NCBI GenBank assembly: GCA_038503075.1
Contig: JBCAML010000017.1
Coordinates: 682,001-746,000 of the forward strand
DNA: 64,000 nt
Reading direction: 5' to 3'
DNA from: Gyromitra esculenta
Taxonomy: Eukaryota; Ascomycota; Pezizomycetes; Pezizales; Discinaceae
Of the stretch, positions 43,935-53,918 are shown piece after piece (position 1 is the stretch's first letter; every line of letters starts with the position of its first letter). The translations under genes were made by a program, and so were the position numbers. The notes beneath the pieces are model-generated. The model was not told the origin of the DNA. It did not search any database and saw nothing but the letters and a program-made list of their open reading frames with translations.

Positions 43935-45055
43935 GACTCAACTGAGTCTGCTGCATCGAAGGCAGGAAAACGAGGTGGCAAGGGCGGTGGAAAAACAGAG
44001 GAAGCAGGAGGAGCGGCGGGGGCATTAGTAGCAGCTCCCCTCATGGCGGGGCGTTTTGAGGCGGAGGGGCAGTTGGAGAAGATGTGTCCTTCTCCAGCGC
44101 AGAACAGGCAACGGTTGTTGGTTTGCCTCCACGTTTTTTCTTCGGGCGATAACTTCCTTCTCTCGTTGATCTGAACATAGCGTTGTTCGGGAGCAGGGCG
44201 GGAGGTAGAGGTTCGACCGAAGGATAGATCCATAGGGGCAAGTCCTCCTGGGGCGAAGGAGGAGGAGGCAGGGGTGAAGGTGGCGGGGGCGGCGGCGGGG
44301 GCGGTGAACTGTCCCATGGTATTACGGACAGCGTTTTTCTTCTCCTCTCTTCTTGCTCGGATACGGTTATCTAAGCGAAGGAGGAAGGCACAGAGGGAAG
44401 TGAAAGTGGTGGGGAAATCGGCGACGGTCACCACGGCTTCTTTCAGCTCGTCTGACATTCTGAACTTCAGGGCGTCATTCTTTGCTGACTCGTCGTAATT
44501 TAGCCTTCCCATGATCCGTTGGAAGTCGGCGAGGTAGGCAGAAAAATCCCATTTCCCTTGTCGGAGCTGGTGCAGTTCTCGGCGAGCGGTTCCCAGTGGG
44601 TTAGGGTCGCCGAAGGCGGTTTCCAAGGCTGTAATCAATTCGGCAGCATTATTCCAGGTAGTGGTTCCGTCAGGGAGGACAGAGTGGCGGATCTGCTCGA
44701 GGGCGGCTCCCTCAAGACGGCTGATAGCATACAATATCATATTGTTGCTGTTGGAGAATCGGTCGGCATTGACCGAGAGTTTCGACTTGAGTTGCAGAAC
44801 GAACCCGGGGAGTTTGTCGCGGGACCCGTTGAACTTATCTGGGTCAGGCATCTTGTCTGAACGGCCTCCTTGAGTATGGGCTGGAGGCACGGGTGGTGGT
44901 GGAGCAGGTGGTGGAGGGGCAGCGTTGCGGAGGCGGGCGATTTCTGCTTCGGCTGCCTGTAGTTGGGATTGGCAGGTGTTAAACCTCGCCGTCATGTTGT
45001 TTCGCTCTTGAGTGGCTTCCTCAAGCTGTAAGTCTGCATAGGTGAGGTTGTCCAC
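43925..45055 (-). pseudogene. Element C gag
   Basis: 376 codons open, with capsid region KMPDPDKFNGSRDKLPGFVLQ to LADFQRIMGRLNYDES, MDLSFGRTS and a zinc knuckle CLFCAGEGHIFSNCPS. It ends ESLN at the slippery site. The start is not clear: the open frame begins at MDNLTYADLQ and sequence similar to the B gag N-terminus reaches further up, so part of the N-terminus may be lost. It belongs to a broken element. Confidence 0.82.
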
Positions 45056-45214
45056 CCGCTGTTGATAGTGGGAGCGGATTTCCTCGAAGGCAGAGGCGAG
45101 GTCGGTATTAGCGGCGGCCTGGAAATTCTCAAAGGTGGGGAAGGTCCAGGGTGCAGGGGCGGGGTTGCCACAGAATGTTGCGAGCGGTAGAGGGTGTAGA
45201 ATGTAAGAACGTAA

Positions 45215-45611
45215 TCTCGCGGGCTTTCCTGTCGTTCTCGAAGATCCTCAAGATGAGCAGTGCATTTGAATTTAAACCAACAACGAGAAAGTGTACGAGG
45301 CGTTCTACAGGCTCTACAATTGGTTTAAGTCGCGTGACCTAAAGACGGCGACATGGAGGATTACGAGATGTAACCAAGGTTTGTATTTGTAGAATACAAG
45401 AGCGAACAATAAGACGTTACAGTGAAAGAAGAAGGAAAAGTACAACAAGAGGGGAAAACCCTTCGCTTATATACCACATTCCTACTCTTTCGATGACAAA
45501 GACATGACTCATTGCAATAGGAAACCCATGGAAACACAAAGAACAAACATCAAAACGCAACGACCATGTACCCATGTACCTGACCCATCAACAAAACAAC
45601 CATCCATGAAA
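45215..45611 (-). repeat. 5' LTR of element C
   Basis: 397 bp with several small deletions against the 3' LTR. The adjoining primer site reads TTACGTTCTT, one base short of the B sites. TSD AATGT at 45612-45616. Confidence 0.88.
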
Positions 45612-45693
45612 AATGTAGGGTACAAAAGCAGAGGCAGGAGTGAAAGGATTTGCGGTAAACGTAATGGTTCCTCGCTCGTTAACAGTGACGGAT
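45612..45693 (-). pseudogene. LINE ORF1 middle fragment
   Basis: 82 bp between two LTR insertions. In sense it codes VNERGTITFTANPF then ASAFVPYI, in frame with both neighbouring LINE pieces once the duplications are removed. Confidence 0.85.
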
Positions 45694-46100
45694 TCTCACG
45701 GTCGAGTCCCTCGTTAAGCCTTTCAGTATCCCTGAAGGTGAGCAGTGCTACTTAATGAGGTATCAACGCGTTCAAAGAGTGCAGTGTTTCTACAGGTTCT
45801 ACGAGGGGTCTATCTCAAGGCGAGATAAGTGCAGCGAGATGGACAGCGACAGCGAAGATTCTGAGATAGAATCGGGATAGTATTTCGACAAGTACAGGAG
45901 AAGGTAAACGAGAACGTTGCTTAAGGAAAGAAGAAGAAAAGAACCAAGAACGATCAACTCCATCGCTTAAATACCCCGCTTTCCTTAACAAAACTTATAA
46001 CTGAAAAATAACCGAACAACACAGAGATTGTACAACTATCCAAATCACAATATAACCGACAACCCAACCACGACTTATTATCCGAGATTAATCCATGAAA
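45694..46100 (-). repeat. Solo LTR (B type) in LINE ORF1
   Basis: 407 bp, TCTCACGG to CCATGAAA, TSD CGGAT at 45689-45693 and 46101-46105. Confidence 0.9.
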
Positions 46101-46830
46101 CGGATAAGGCAACCGAGTGGGAGTTGGGGAATTGGGCGGCTCGTAGAGCACGTCCAACTGCGACGGGGAGTGATGCAACAAGAACGGCCAATTCAGCAAA
46201 TGGACAGGCACTGGAGTGGGAGGCAAAAAATCGTCTTTCAGCCGTTGGAAGGGGCCGTGCGGCTTTTTCCTTGGTGTCTTTCTTCGGATTGGTTGCATCC
46301 TGCTTTGAAGTGCTGGCAGTTGTTGTGTTGGTCTTGGCGGGAGCAGATTTAGCCGCTTCGGCAAAGGTTTTTTTCCCTTTCTTGGCGGGAGGGGGTGGAG
46401 CGGGGCCGGATTGTTCCGAGGATTGTTTGGTTTGCGAAGAGACTTTATCCGTCAGATTTGAAATTGCTGCTTGGATTTGGTTTAATTGGATAGGATTATT
46501 TGATTGGGTTGGGGTCCCAGTTGACGAAGAGGAGGAGAGAAGTTCTTCCATTTTGGAGAGTCTTGCGTCCATAGATGAAAGGAGGTGGGTAGTGTTGATT
46601 GCCAGCGATATGAGGATGGCTTCAGTGCGCGATGGATCAGCTAGTGCTACATCTTCGAAAATAGGAGCAATACTCGTTTGTCCGAGTGGTGATTGTGAGA
46701 TGAGAGTGAGGGTTGAAGGACGGACAGGGGAGCTGACTCTGGAAGGGGCAGAGGAGACCGGTTGGAGGAAGGATGTGGTAGAAAGATTTCTACCGCTCGT
46801 AAAGGGTGAGAAGGTTGAGGAATCAGCCAT
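46101..46830 (-). pseudogene. LINE ORF1, N-terminal part
   Basis: Likely start MADSSTFSPFTSGR at 46830. Ser/Thr-rich, then a helical stretch (TEAILISLAINTTHLLSSMDARLSKMEELL), a Lys-rich linker (KKGKKTFAEAAKSA) and RRFFASHSSACPFAE, the family start of the RNA-binding core. The 5' leader is 46831-46958. Confidence 0.82.
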
Positions 46831-46958
46831 CACTAACGCTACGGTGAGGTTGGATTTTAAAGAGTATTGTAATATTTTGAGGTTTGCGAGAAGGTTTGCT
46901 TTCCCGAATAGGAAGGTGTTTTTCAGAAAAAATTGTGTAGAGGAGACGGAGCGTGTTG

Positions 46959-46975
46959 TGGGGGACGAGTGATAT
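46959..46975. repeat. Right 17-bp target-site duplication of the LINE
   Basis: Same 17 bases as 1939-1955. Beyond it lies an AT-rich run (ATATATATATA) and the terminator side of the HAD gene. Confidence 0.93.
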
Positions 46976-47059
46976 ATCATGCATATATATATATAATTTA
47001 TTCCGCTATATTCTATCTGTCTTTCTACCTCCTCTAGTCTACCTCTAAAAACGCTCTAT

Positions 47060-48389
47060 TTAAACAATATCCTTAGCCTCTCTCTTCCCCGCATCCTTCT
47101 CCTTCTGCGGTCTCGCGGCTACTTCCTGCGCGGTAGTCTTGCCTTCGACTACCTCCTTTACAATTCTATGGATATCCGAAAAGTCATGGAAAACGGTATA
47201 CGGGACGTTTTCACGTTCGCAGTACATGATGAGGTCTGTAGATGTTAGTACGGCGAGGAGGGATGAGAGGGAGGGGGGAAGGGGGGTTACCTTGGCCAGC
47301 TTTGGCAAACAGGAGATCTGTTTCGCGGGCGGCAGAGAGGTCGGATGCACCGTCGCCGCAGTAGAAGGTGATTGGTCGGTCCTCGTCGGGGAGGTTGTGG
47401 TAGGGTTTGATGGCGAGAGATTTGTCGTGGCCGAAGTCGCTGGGCGTGTTAGTGGGTTAGGTTGGGGGGGTGGGGGGATGATTGAGATATGAAAGGGATT
47501 GAAGTGTGGGAAGTGTGGCTGGAGTAGGACGAGTGCTAACTGGGTATGAGAATGATTTGGATATAAACGGAACAGCGGTATAGCATTCACGATTGAAATG
47601 AGGCGATTGATAACTGGGGTATAACTGGGGTGTAGCGGTTATGGTCGGAACATGGTTGGAATAGGGAAACTAAATATGATTGAACATAACATTATGGTTG
47701 AAACAAGACGATTGATAATATGGCGACGATTGGACGACACCTATGACCGAGACACAGCCACTTGAGATATAACCACTCACCTATCATCATGATACACAAT
47801 CTCCCACTTGCCATCCTCCTCAATCTTGACCTGGTTACTCACGATAGGGATATTATCCGCCGTCGGACCAACCAGATCCTTAAGGAGGGCGCGAATGATT
47901 GGCTCCATGCCCGAGGAAAGGACAATGACAGGGATGTTATTCTCTAGACACCAGGAATAGAAAGGGTTGAAGCCAGGATCGAGCTTGATGTTTTTGCGCA
48001 GGATCTGGATGCAGTCGTCGAAAGAGGTGGTCTCTGCGACGGATTCAACCATTTTGCGGAACTCATCGCGGAAAGTGGCACGGTGCTCGAGGATCTCGGT
48101 ATTGCCTGCTAGACGACGCTCTTTGCCGAAGCCAACATTGTCGAACTGGTGAGAGGGTTAGTGGTGCGTGTATTCTGCGAGAGGGGGGGTTTACGAGGTG
48201 GTTGTTGCCTGTGGTTAGGGTGGGGGTTAGCTATTGGGGTGGCTTTTGTCAGGGCGGGGCTACTTGGACGTACTGTCTTCGAGGGTGATTGTTCCTGGGA
48301 TGGAGAGTTAGCTATCGTGTATTCGAGCAGACAGCAGTGGGAATACCGTCAAAGTCAGTAAAGACGATTGCTTTGGTGGCAGGAGCCAT
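47060..48389 (-). CDS. HAD-superfamily phosphatase, 255 residues, six exons
   Basis: Likely a cytosolic small-molecule phosphatase of the phosphoserine-phosphatase-like HAD group; it resembles yeast Pyp1 (YNL010W) in length and motifs, but the substrate cannot be read from sequence. Exons: 48389-48347, 48294-48274, 48208-48195, 48145-47781, 47439-47291 and 47235-47060, all joins in phase. Motif I is FTDFDGTIT (residues 10-18; nucleophile and acid Asp), split across exons 1 and 2. Motif II is VIVLSSGMEP, motif III the Lys in KSLAIKP and motif IV FYCGDGASDLSAA. Exons 2 and 3 are micro-exons of 21 and 14 nt that complete motif I and the start of the cap. It diverges from MDM33, with 503 bp between the ATGs. 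Confidence 0.9.
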
Positions 48390-48892
48390 GATGGAGGGGA
48401 TGCTGTGGATGGGGAGCTGGTGTGGTGTTGTGTTGGTGCTGGTGCTGGTGCTGGTGCTGGAGTGGGGGTTGTTTTGGACAGCAGCAGCGAGAGGGGACAG
48501 CCACCGCTTAAGTAGCCGGGAAAGCGCAGCGAGCAGGCCCTCTGTGCTGTGCTGTGCTCTGCTCCTCTGTGCCTGTGCCTGTGCCTGTGCCCGCTCCTCT
48601 GTGCCTGTGCCTGTGCCCGCTCCTCTGTGCCTGTGCCTGTGCCCGCTCCTCTGTGCCCGCCCTCTGCTCGTCTATTGCCATATTGCGCTGCTGTCTGGCC
48701 ATTGCCGCTGCAGGATATTCCCAGATGCATGCAGCCGGGCGTCATAGAGGGGCAATCCCTCCCGTCCCCCGGCTGCTGGTTGCTGCCAAGCCCCCGACCA
48801 CATCGCATCCGCATCCCGCATCACATCCCACCAACTGCTTCCCCTCCACCCGGCCGAACATCCCCCCCCACTCCCCGTCTCGCGGCGCTGCC
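48390..48892. promoter_or_regulatory. Divergent promoter region with a GC-rich minisatellite
   Basis: Between the HAD gene and MDM33. It holds a (GCTGGT)n-like run (about 48437-48464) and, at 48541-48660, an imperfect tandem array of CTGTGCC/CCGCTCCT units, about 26 bp per larger repeat. Spurious Cys-rich ORFs arise from it. No TATA box is evident. Confidence 0.55.
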
Positions 48893-50330
48893 ATGAGGCC
48901 GCTCTTCAGATCCATTCTGCTCGCCAGGCCCTCCGCCGCCTGCTCCGCCGCCTCTCCGCTCCCGGCGGTCCGGCAATTGCATTTGAATTCGAGGCTGACT
49001 CGTCTGGGATTTCAGTTCCCGCAGCCGCAGCGACGGCAGCAGCCACAGCCAGGCCAGATCAGATGGCTCTCCTCCACGCCAGGAAACTCTGGCGGGAACG
49101 ATGACCGCCCGCCGCCGCCGCCCTCTCCGCCCCCCAAGCTGCCTGCAGGCCCCGACTTCAAGAACCTCCCATCGCAGAAAGAATTCCGGCGCTCCGACAT
49201 GGCCAAGAAGGTCTCCAAGGCGATGGAAGACCTGCAGATCGCCGCCTTCACCGCCGGCCAAAAGCTCAACGTCCTGACCGGCTACTCCGAGATCGAAGCC
49301 CTCAAAAAAGAGATTGAACGACTCGGTACAAACCCCCTTCCCTTCCCTCCCCAACTATCCTTCCTAACACCATAAACCCCACCACCACCACCAGTCCTCC
49401 GCTAAACAGCCCTTTCCTCTCTCTCTCCCCCCCCTCTCAGAGGCCACCGTCAAATCCTCTCGCACCGCGGTCAGCACCGCCAAAGAAGACTACCAGTCCG
49501 CAATCGCCCGTCGCTCCGCCTCCCAGCGCGAGGTAAACGAGCTGCTGCAGCGCAAACACGCCTGGTCCCCCTCGGACCTGGAGCGCTTCACATCCCTCTA
49601 CCGCTCCGACCACGCCAACGAGCAGGCCGAGTCCGCGGCCCAGGAGCAGCTCGCGGTCGCCGAACGGGTCGCCGACGACGTGCAGGCGAAGCTCTCGCGC
49701 AGCATTCTGTCCCGCTACCACGAAGAGCAGATCTGGAGCGACAAGATCAGACGCGCGAGCACGTGGGTTACGTGGGGCCTCATGGGCTTCAACGTCTTGT
49801 TGTTTGTAGTGGTGCAGCTGTGGCTTGAGCCGTGGAAGAGGAGGCGGCTTGTGGGCGGCTTTGAGCAGAAGGTGCGCGAGGTTATACAAGAGGAAGGGCT
49901 GAGGACCGCGTTATTGAATCTCCACACCGAACCGGAAGACACCCCGGTTGTTGAGGCGCTTCTGGAGGAGGGGGAGGACAAGAAAGAGGAAGTGGTGGAG
50001 GGCTTGGAAGGGGCTGCTGCTGTGGTTGTTGATAGTGAGCCCGTTTTGATGGAGGAGGATATCGTCCATACCGGAGAAGACGAAGCTCCGATCGAAGAGA
50101 TTGCTGCGATTGAGACGGAGGAGGGAGAGGAGGGAGAGAAGAGGATATGGGAAGCGGCGCTAGGAGCAGTGATGAAATGGATCGATTTCGCGAGTGTGCA
50201 GGTTGACGAGGCGTTTAGTGAGCAGGTTATATCGATCAAGAAGGTTGAGCTTGCTACCGCAATGCTGGAGAGTGTGGCGTTGGGTGCCTTTGTCACGGCT
50301 ATTATTTCACTGATTCTGAATAACTGGTGA
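48893..50330 (+). CDS. MDM33: Mitochondrial inner-membrane protein MDM33/SHE9, 440 residues
   Basis: Required in yeast for normal mitochondrial shape; thought to act in inner-membrane fission. Two exons, 48893-49325 and 49441-50330, joined in phase (GAG split 1/2). The N-terminus is an Arg-rich presequence ([17 protein letters not shown]) with a possible cleavage region before WLSSTPG near residue 60, then a Pro-rich linker. Residues 95-250 are a helical, coiled-coil-like family core ([57 protein letters not shown]). A first membrane segment lies at about 254-273 ([19 protein letters not shown]) and a second at the C-terminus ([15 protein letters not shown]). An acidic Glu-rich linker separates them, as in the family. 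Confidence 0.93.
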
Positions 50331-51997
50331 AGAGCTTGCTGGTGGCTATGGCTGTGGCTGCGGATTGGGGTTTTTGTCTTTTTATTGTTACTTTTAAATG
50401 GCCGGATGATTGGTTGGGAGTTTGGGTTTCTTGCATGGCGGTGGGTATAGGCATTGGGTAGAGCTGATGGTCGTGGAAGGATAGCGGTGGGAAGAAGAAG
50501 GGTTGGCTAAAGCGCCAGTGCGGTGGAGTGTATATCAGAGAAAAGACAACTTTGTAGATTTTTTTTTGTGTTCTTTCTTTGGAGCAGCGCGTTTGCTGGC
50601 ACCCCCACTCTATATGTTGGCTTGTTGTATATAGCTGTAACAGTAGCGAATATGTAAAAGAAAGAGGTGCACAACACGTTTCACTGAAAAGGGTGAGTGG
50701 TTGATGAGGCCGGTCTAGAGCAGTGTGATGGTTGTTTGGTTTGTGGGTTTGCTGATTGTACTGGGGTGTATATTTCATGGCTCGTTGCACTGGGTCCACA
50801 CGAAGCTGAGATTTATCGCTGTCTCCTGATTGAATGCGTCTCTGTGGGCTCAAGAGATGGAGTATCTCAGTCCATAGGGTGCCAGTGTGGATCATGAGAT
50901 ATGACTCGCACCTTGTATTCCATCGTTCGTGTCCAGTCCTCTCCACTCGTTTTCTCTCGGAGATGCGGTTCGCCGCCTGCTCTAGAAGTCTACATCTCGG
51001 CGACGGCCTGGTGCTACTTCGGCAGATGGCCACAATCTCGCAGATCCCTTTCATCAGCTAAACCCAGAGTTGGCTGCAAGGCTGAAATCTAGCTGTGTCC
51101 TCCGTTCTAGTGTCTCGTTAATTCGATTCGCTCGCTCAATATCCCATCTAAATGGGAGGAATATACTCTTCGGATCTGACAAATGTTGGAGTAATAAGCT
51201 ACTTTGCGCTTTTACCCCTCTCCCCCCCCTCACCCAGCAACTTGGTTTTTTCTCGGACCGACGCCTAGGTGAATATTACATTGCGGATTCTACAGAAACA
51301 CCTCGACTCTGGCCTCGCTGCAGCGCATTTTTCCTCTCAGTAATACCATATCTTGTTTTCCGCCCGCTCCTTTTCGTACGCTTCCCTCTTACGCTTTAGA
51401 ATGCTATCACGCCATTCTCTGTTCTTATCCACTCTCGCTATGTCGCTGCAGAACGCAGCATCGGTTCTCTCATCACCCAGCATGTAGCGCGCTGAGCGGA
51501 TACACCCGGAATCGCAGTTCCGTTTCTCAAGATGCTGCGATAATGGAGGCCACCATAGACGAGACGAGCACAAATGACTCCTCTGGAGCAAGGATCGAGT
51601 CGTCGCGAAGCGGTATCTCCGGCGCAGTCGGAGCTCTGTTGGTTAATCTTTTTGCTGGCTGTTAAAGGGACTGGCTTGTGTATGAAAAAGTGCCTCTAGC
51701 ACACGGTTTTGTATTAGATGCAAACCTACATGTGGTCCTGGTGGTGGGTATCTGATATGCGTATTTAGTGGCATATCCACACTTTCAATGTCTTCATATT
51801 GGTTAAGTTATGCTATTGGACGGTAAAGAGAAGGAAGTGTTCAGCTTGGATAGGCCTTGCTCTGATGAATTCAAGAGATTCTGGTTTAAATACGGTCCAT
51901 TCACACTGTAGCCTCTTTTCCACTGCCACTCTGGAAATTACACACCTACTCATCTACACACATACACACACACACAACAATACCAACCCACTACAAA
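50331..51997. other. Intergenic region, no supported gene
   Basis: Contains the 3' flank of MDM33 and no ORF with recognisable features. A minus-strand ORF at 51337-51591 with a charged end (RDSILKRKREAYEKERAENK) might be an exon of an unknown gene but has no support. A TTTAAATA element at about 51886 precedes the small gene that follows. Confidence 0.4.
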
Positions 51998-52207
51998 ATG
52001 ACCAATCCAACCACCGAACGCCCCGCACCAATCTGTCCGCCACCGCCACCGCCGCCATCCCCGAAGCCAGTCAAGTCCGCCAACAGCCATACATCCACAG
52101 CAACATACTTCAAGTGGCGGTGTTGCCAGTGCTATCTTGTCTATCTTGTAGCGGAAGAGGTATGTACCTGCGAACACCGGAGATGCAACAACTGCCTCAA
52201 GATGTAG
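51998..52207 (+). CDS. Small Cys-rich protein, 69 residues, possible zinc-binding
   Basis: MTNPTTERPAP, a Pro run (PPPPPPP), then YFKWRCCQCYLVYLVAEEVCTC and EHRRCNNC. The spacing W-x-C-C-x-C ... C-x-C-x-H-x-x-C-x-x-C resembles a small fungal zinc-binding motif that I recall from filamentous ascomycetes, with no known function. The ATG follows a CA-rich leader, and TTTAAATA lies about 110 bp upstream. GTATGT inside the ORF (52158) could be an intron donor giving another end. Moderate confidence as a gene; the function is unknown. Confidence 0.45.
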   Translation: MTNPTTERPAPICPPPPPPPSPKPVKSANSHTSTATYFKWRCCQCYLVYLVAEEVCTCEHRRCNNCLKM

Positions 52208-53510
52208 TTTCTGTTGCATGCGATGCTGCGAAAAAGCATGATAAGATGGGCTAGCTAGTTAGATTAGTAGCCTTTTTATGGAGTGGTCCTGACTTCGATC
52301 TTCACTACTTGCTCCAAGTCCAGTGCTCGGTAATAAAATTCGCTTGAAAAATATGTTCTGCTTCGCATATATTTGCAATTTTGTCGGCCCCTTTCTCGAG
52401 GATAAGGACGCGGCTGCAAGCGTAAGTACACGTGTTCTGGCTCCGCTGGATGAGTTACGGAACTTGCATCTAGACGATAAAACTTATTTCCTGCTATTCG
52501 CGGGAGTTTGGAGTATTGCATATCTAAAATGCGTACGGGGCTATAAATCTAGACTATTTTTTGGTGCGGACTTAATGGCGGGATATTATGACCTTCTACT
52601 TAGTAGGAGTACAGCACGAGAAAGCCGGGTGGATCTGCTACCGTGTTAAGAAACGCTAGCTTAGCTCTAGAGAACTGCTGTATTCACCGCAGCAACCTAG
52701 ATTTAATTTTGCTTTCTCTTCGAAGCACCACACCAATTCTACCCTCTTTTTCGTACTGTATGTAAATAAACGAAAGTTGTGGATTTCAAGTAGATCCCTA
52801 GTTCACGACCCACCCGGACATCCCTCTCACCTGGACAGCTGATGATCGGTTAATATCCGACAGCGAGTACCTGCTTAACCAGCAAAGAAGCCAGCTGCAG
52901 CGCTAGAAATTTTTCCATCTCCGCTAGTTATTCAGGTAAGGGGGGTTGTGAAGGCGTCTGATTCCAAAGTTCGAGTTGGCCTAAAAGAGTCTTGGCTTGG
53001 TGGTGAGTTTGATTCATGATATATCACTCGTTTTGGCATGCGTGCTGCCAAGCTTTCCTTGGGCTAGCCACAAAAGCCAGTACTTTATTCCGAGAGGGAG
53101 ATGTAAATGTTAAAGCCATGGGTAGTAGTACCTTTTATAAAACTCAACCTATGACATGAATTGTAACCTTTGTTTGGTATCGGTCAGGCCCTGTCCTAGC
53201 AATCGCTTACTTACCAGATAATTTTTCGCTGTAGGCCGTTTTCAACGTCTTCCGGAATTTTATCTAGTTTTCCGAGTTTCGTTTGAAGACGTAGATCTCA
53301 GCCAGATGCATGCGTAAAAGCCATGTTGAACACAGCCGCTATGGACGTGGCATTGTTACCAACATGAAATCTCGGCATTCAACATTCGATCAAACTGAAA
53401 TTTTAACAGCTGTTGGCTATAAAACACCCCCCAACCACCTCATTATCGAACTCCCTCACGCATCCCACCAAACCCCTCACGCACATCACACAACCTACAG
53501 AATAGCAAAT
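52208..53510. other. Intergenic region with promoter of the coiled-coil gene
   Basis: No convincing coding region; ORFs here are short and lack family features. A TATA box (CTATAAAA, 53417-53424) lies about 90 bp before the ATG at 53511, followed by a CA-rich leader. Confidence 0.45.
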
Positions 53511-53918
53511 ATGTCAGTTAACACTAGCTACGCTCAGGAGACCCTCAACGACAAGATCAAGAGCCTCAAGAGCAAGATCGCCGACACCCAAAAGATCGTC
53601 CACGAACTTGAAACGGAGCATTCCCACACGAAAGACCAGACAGATCAACTTATTAGTCAAGTGATGCGGCGCCTCGAAGACCCCAGGCACATCGTTTTGG
53701 CTCTTTCTGGGGATGCTAGTGTTGACGATCCCCGTCTGCACCAGGCGAAGGAGCAGTCCGCCAGGGATCTCAGGTACATCCAAGATGTTCGGGCAGATTT
53801 CGACCAACACGTCCTTGAGTTCAATGAGTTGAAACTGGACTATGAACGCCAGATCGACCTGTGGGCTGACGAGATTGAGGAGTTGATTTCAGGTGCAAAT
53901 GAGGAGCGCAAAGAATGA
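53511..53918 (+). CDS. Small coiled-coil protein, 135 residues, unknown function
   Basis: Starts MSVNTSYAQETLNDKIKS, a single exon ending ANEERKE. Heptad-like helices run from about residue 10 to 45 (LNDKIKSLKSKIADTQKIVHELE in part) and from about 75 to 130 (ARDLRYIQDVRADFDQHVLEFNELK in part). No signal peptide or membrane segment. The in-frame ORF extends upstream, but the ATG at 53511 is preferred because the TATA box and leader lie inside the extension. I do not recognise the family. Confidence 0.65.
   Translation: MSVNTSYAQETLNDKIKSLKSKIADTQKIVHELETEHSHTKDQTDQLISQVMRRLEDPRHIVLALSGDASVDDPRLHQAKEQSARDLRYIQDVRADFDQHVLEFNELKLDYERQIDLWADEIEELISGANEERKE

Larger units (their letters stand above)
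9347..45611 (-). mobile_element. Gypsy/chromovirus element C (family B/C), heavily interrupted
   Basis: An LTR retrotransposon with both LTRs (9347-9756 and 45215-45611) and the 5-bp duplication AATGT at 9342-9346 and 45612-45616. In sense order: 5' LTR, gag (45055-43925), protease/RT, RNase H, integrase, chromodomain, 3' LTR. Its body is broken by LTRs at 43323-43733, 41862-42268, 40567-41391 and 39245-40188 and by the whole element A1 (9904-37816). Once these are excluded, pieces join in family order. The LTRs differ in length (410 vs 397 bp) and at many bases, so it is older than A1. Confidence 0.9.
1956..46958 (-). mobile_element. LINE (Tad/I-like non-LTR retrotransposon), split by nested insertions
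   Basis: A non-LTR retrotransposon moving by target-primed reverse transcription. In sense order (high to low coordinates): 5' leader and ORF1 start (46958-46106), ORF1 middle (45693-45612), ORF1 zinc-knuckle end (9346-8675), ORF2 endonuclease (8672-7886), reverse transcriptase (7439-6381 and 5016-3906), 3' part with a Cys-His motif (2646-2168) and a poly(A) tail (poly-T at 1956-1968). Removing LTR insertions with their duplications restores the ORF1 frame through the joints at 46101/45693 and 45612/9346. ORF2 carries in-frame stops, so the copy is dead. It is the oldest element here, because all the others lie inside it. Confidence 0.9.

Noticed and set aside
48508..48814. ORFs of CACA- or Cys-rich repeats on both strands over the minisatellite (for example 48308-48814 minus, 48554-49375 plus).
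   Set aside because: They are products of the tandem repeat in several frames at once; the supported MDM33 start is at 48893.
50302..51054. 250-codon minus-strand ORF.
   Set aside because: It overlaps the end of MDM33, has low-complexity composition and no family motif, and lies antisense to the 3' flank.
51337..51591. 84-codon minus ORF with a charged helical end.
   Set aside because: No start context, promoter or recognised domain; recorded only as a possible exon.
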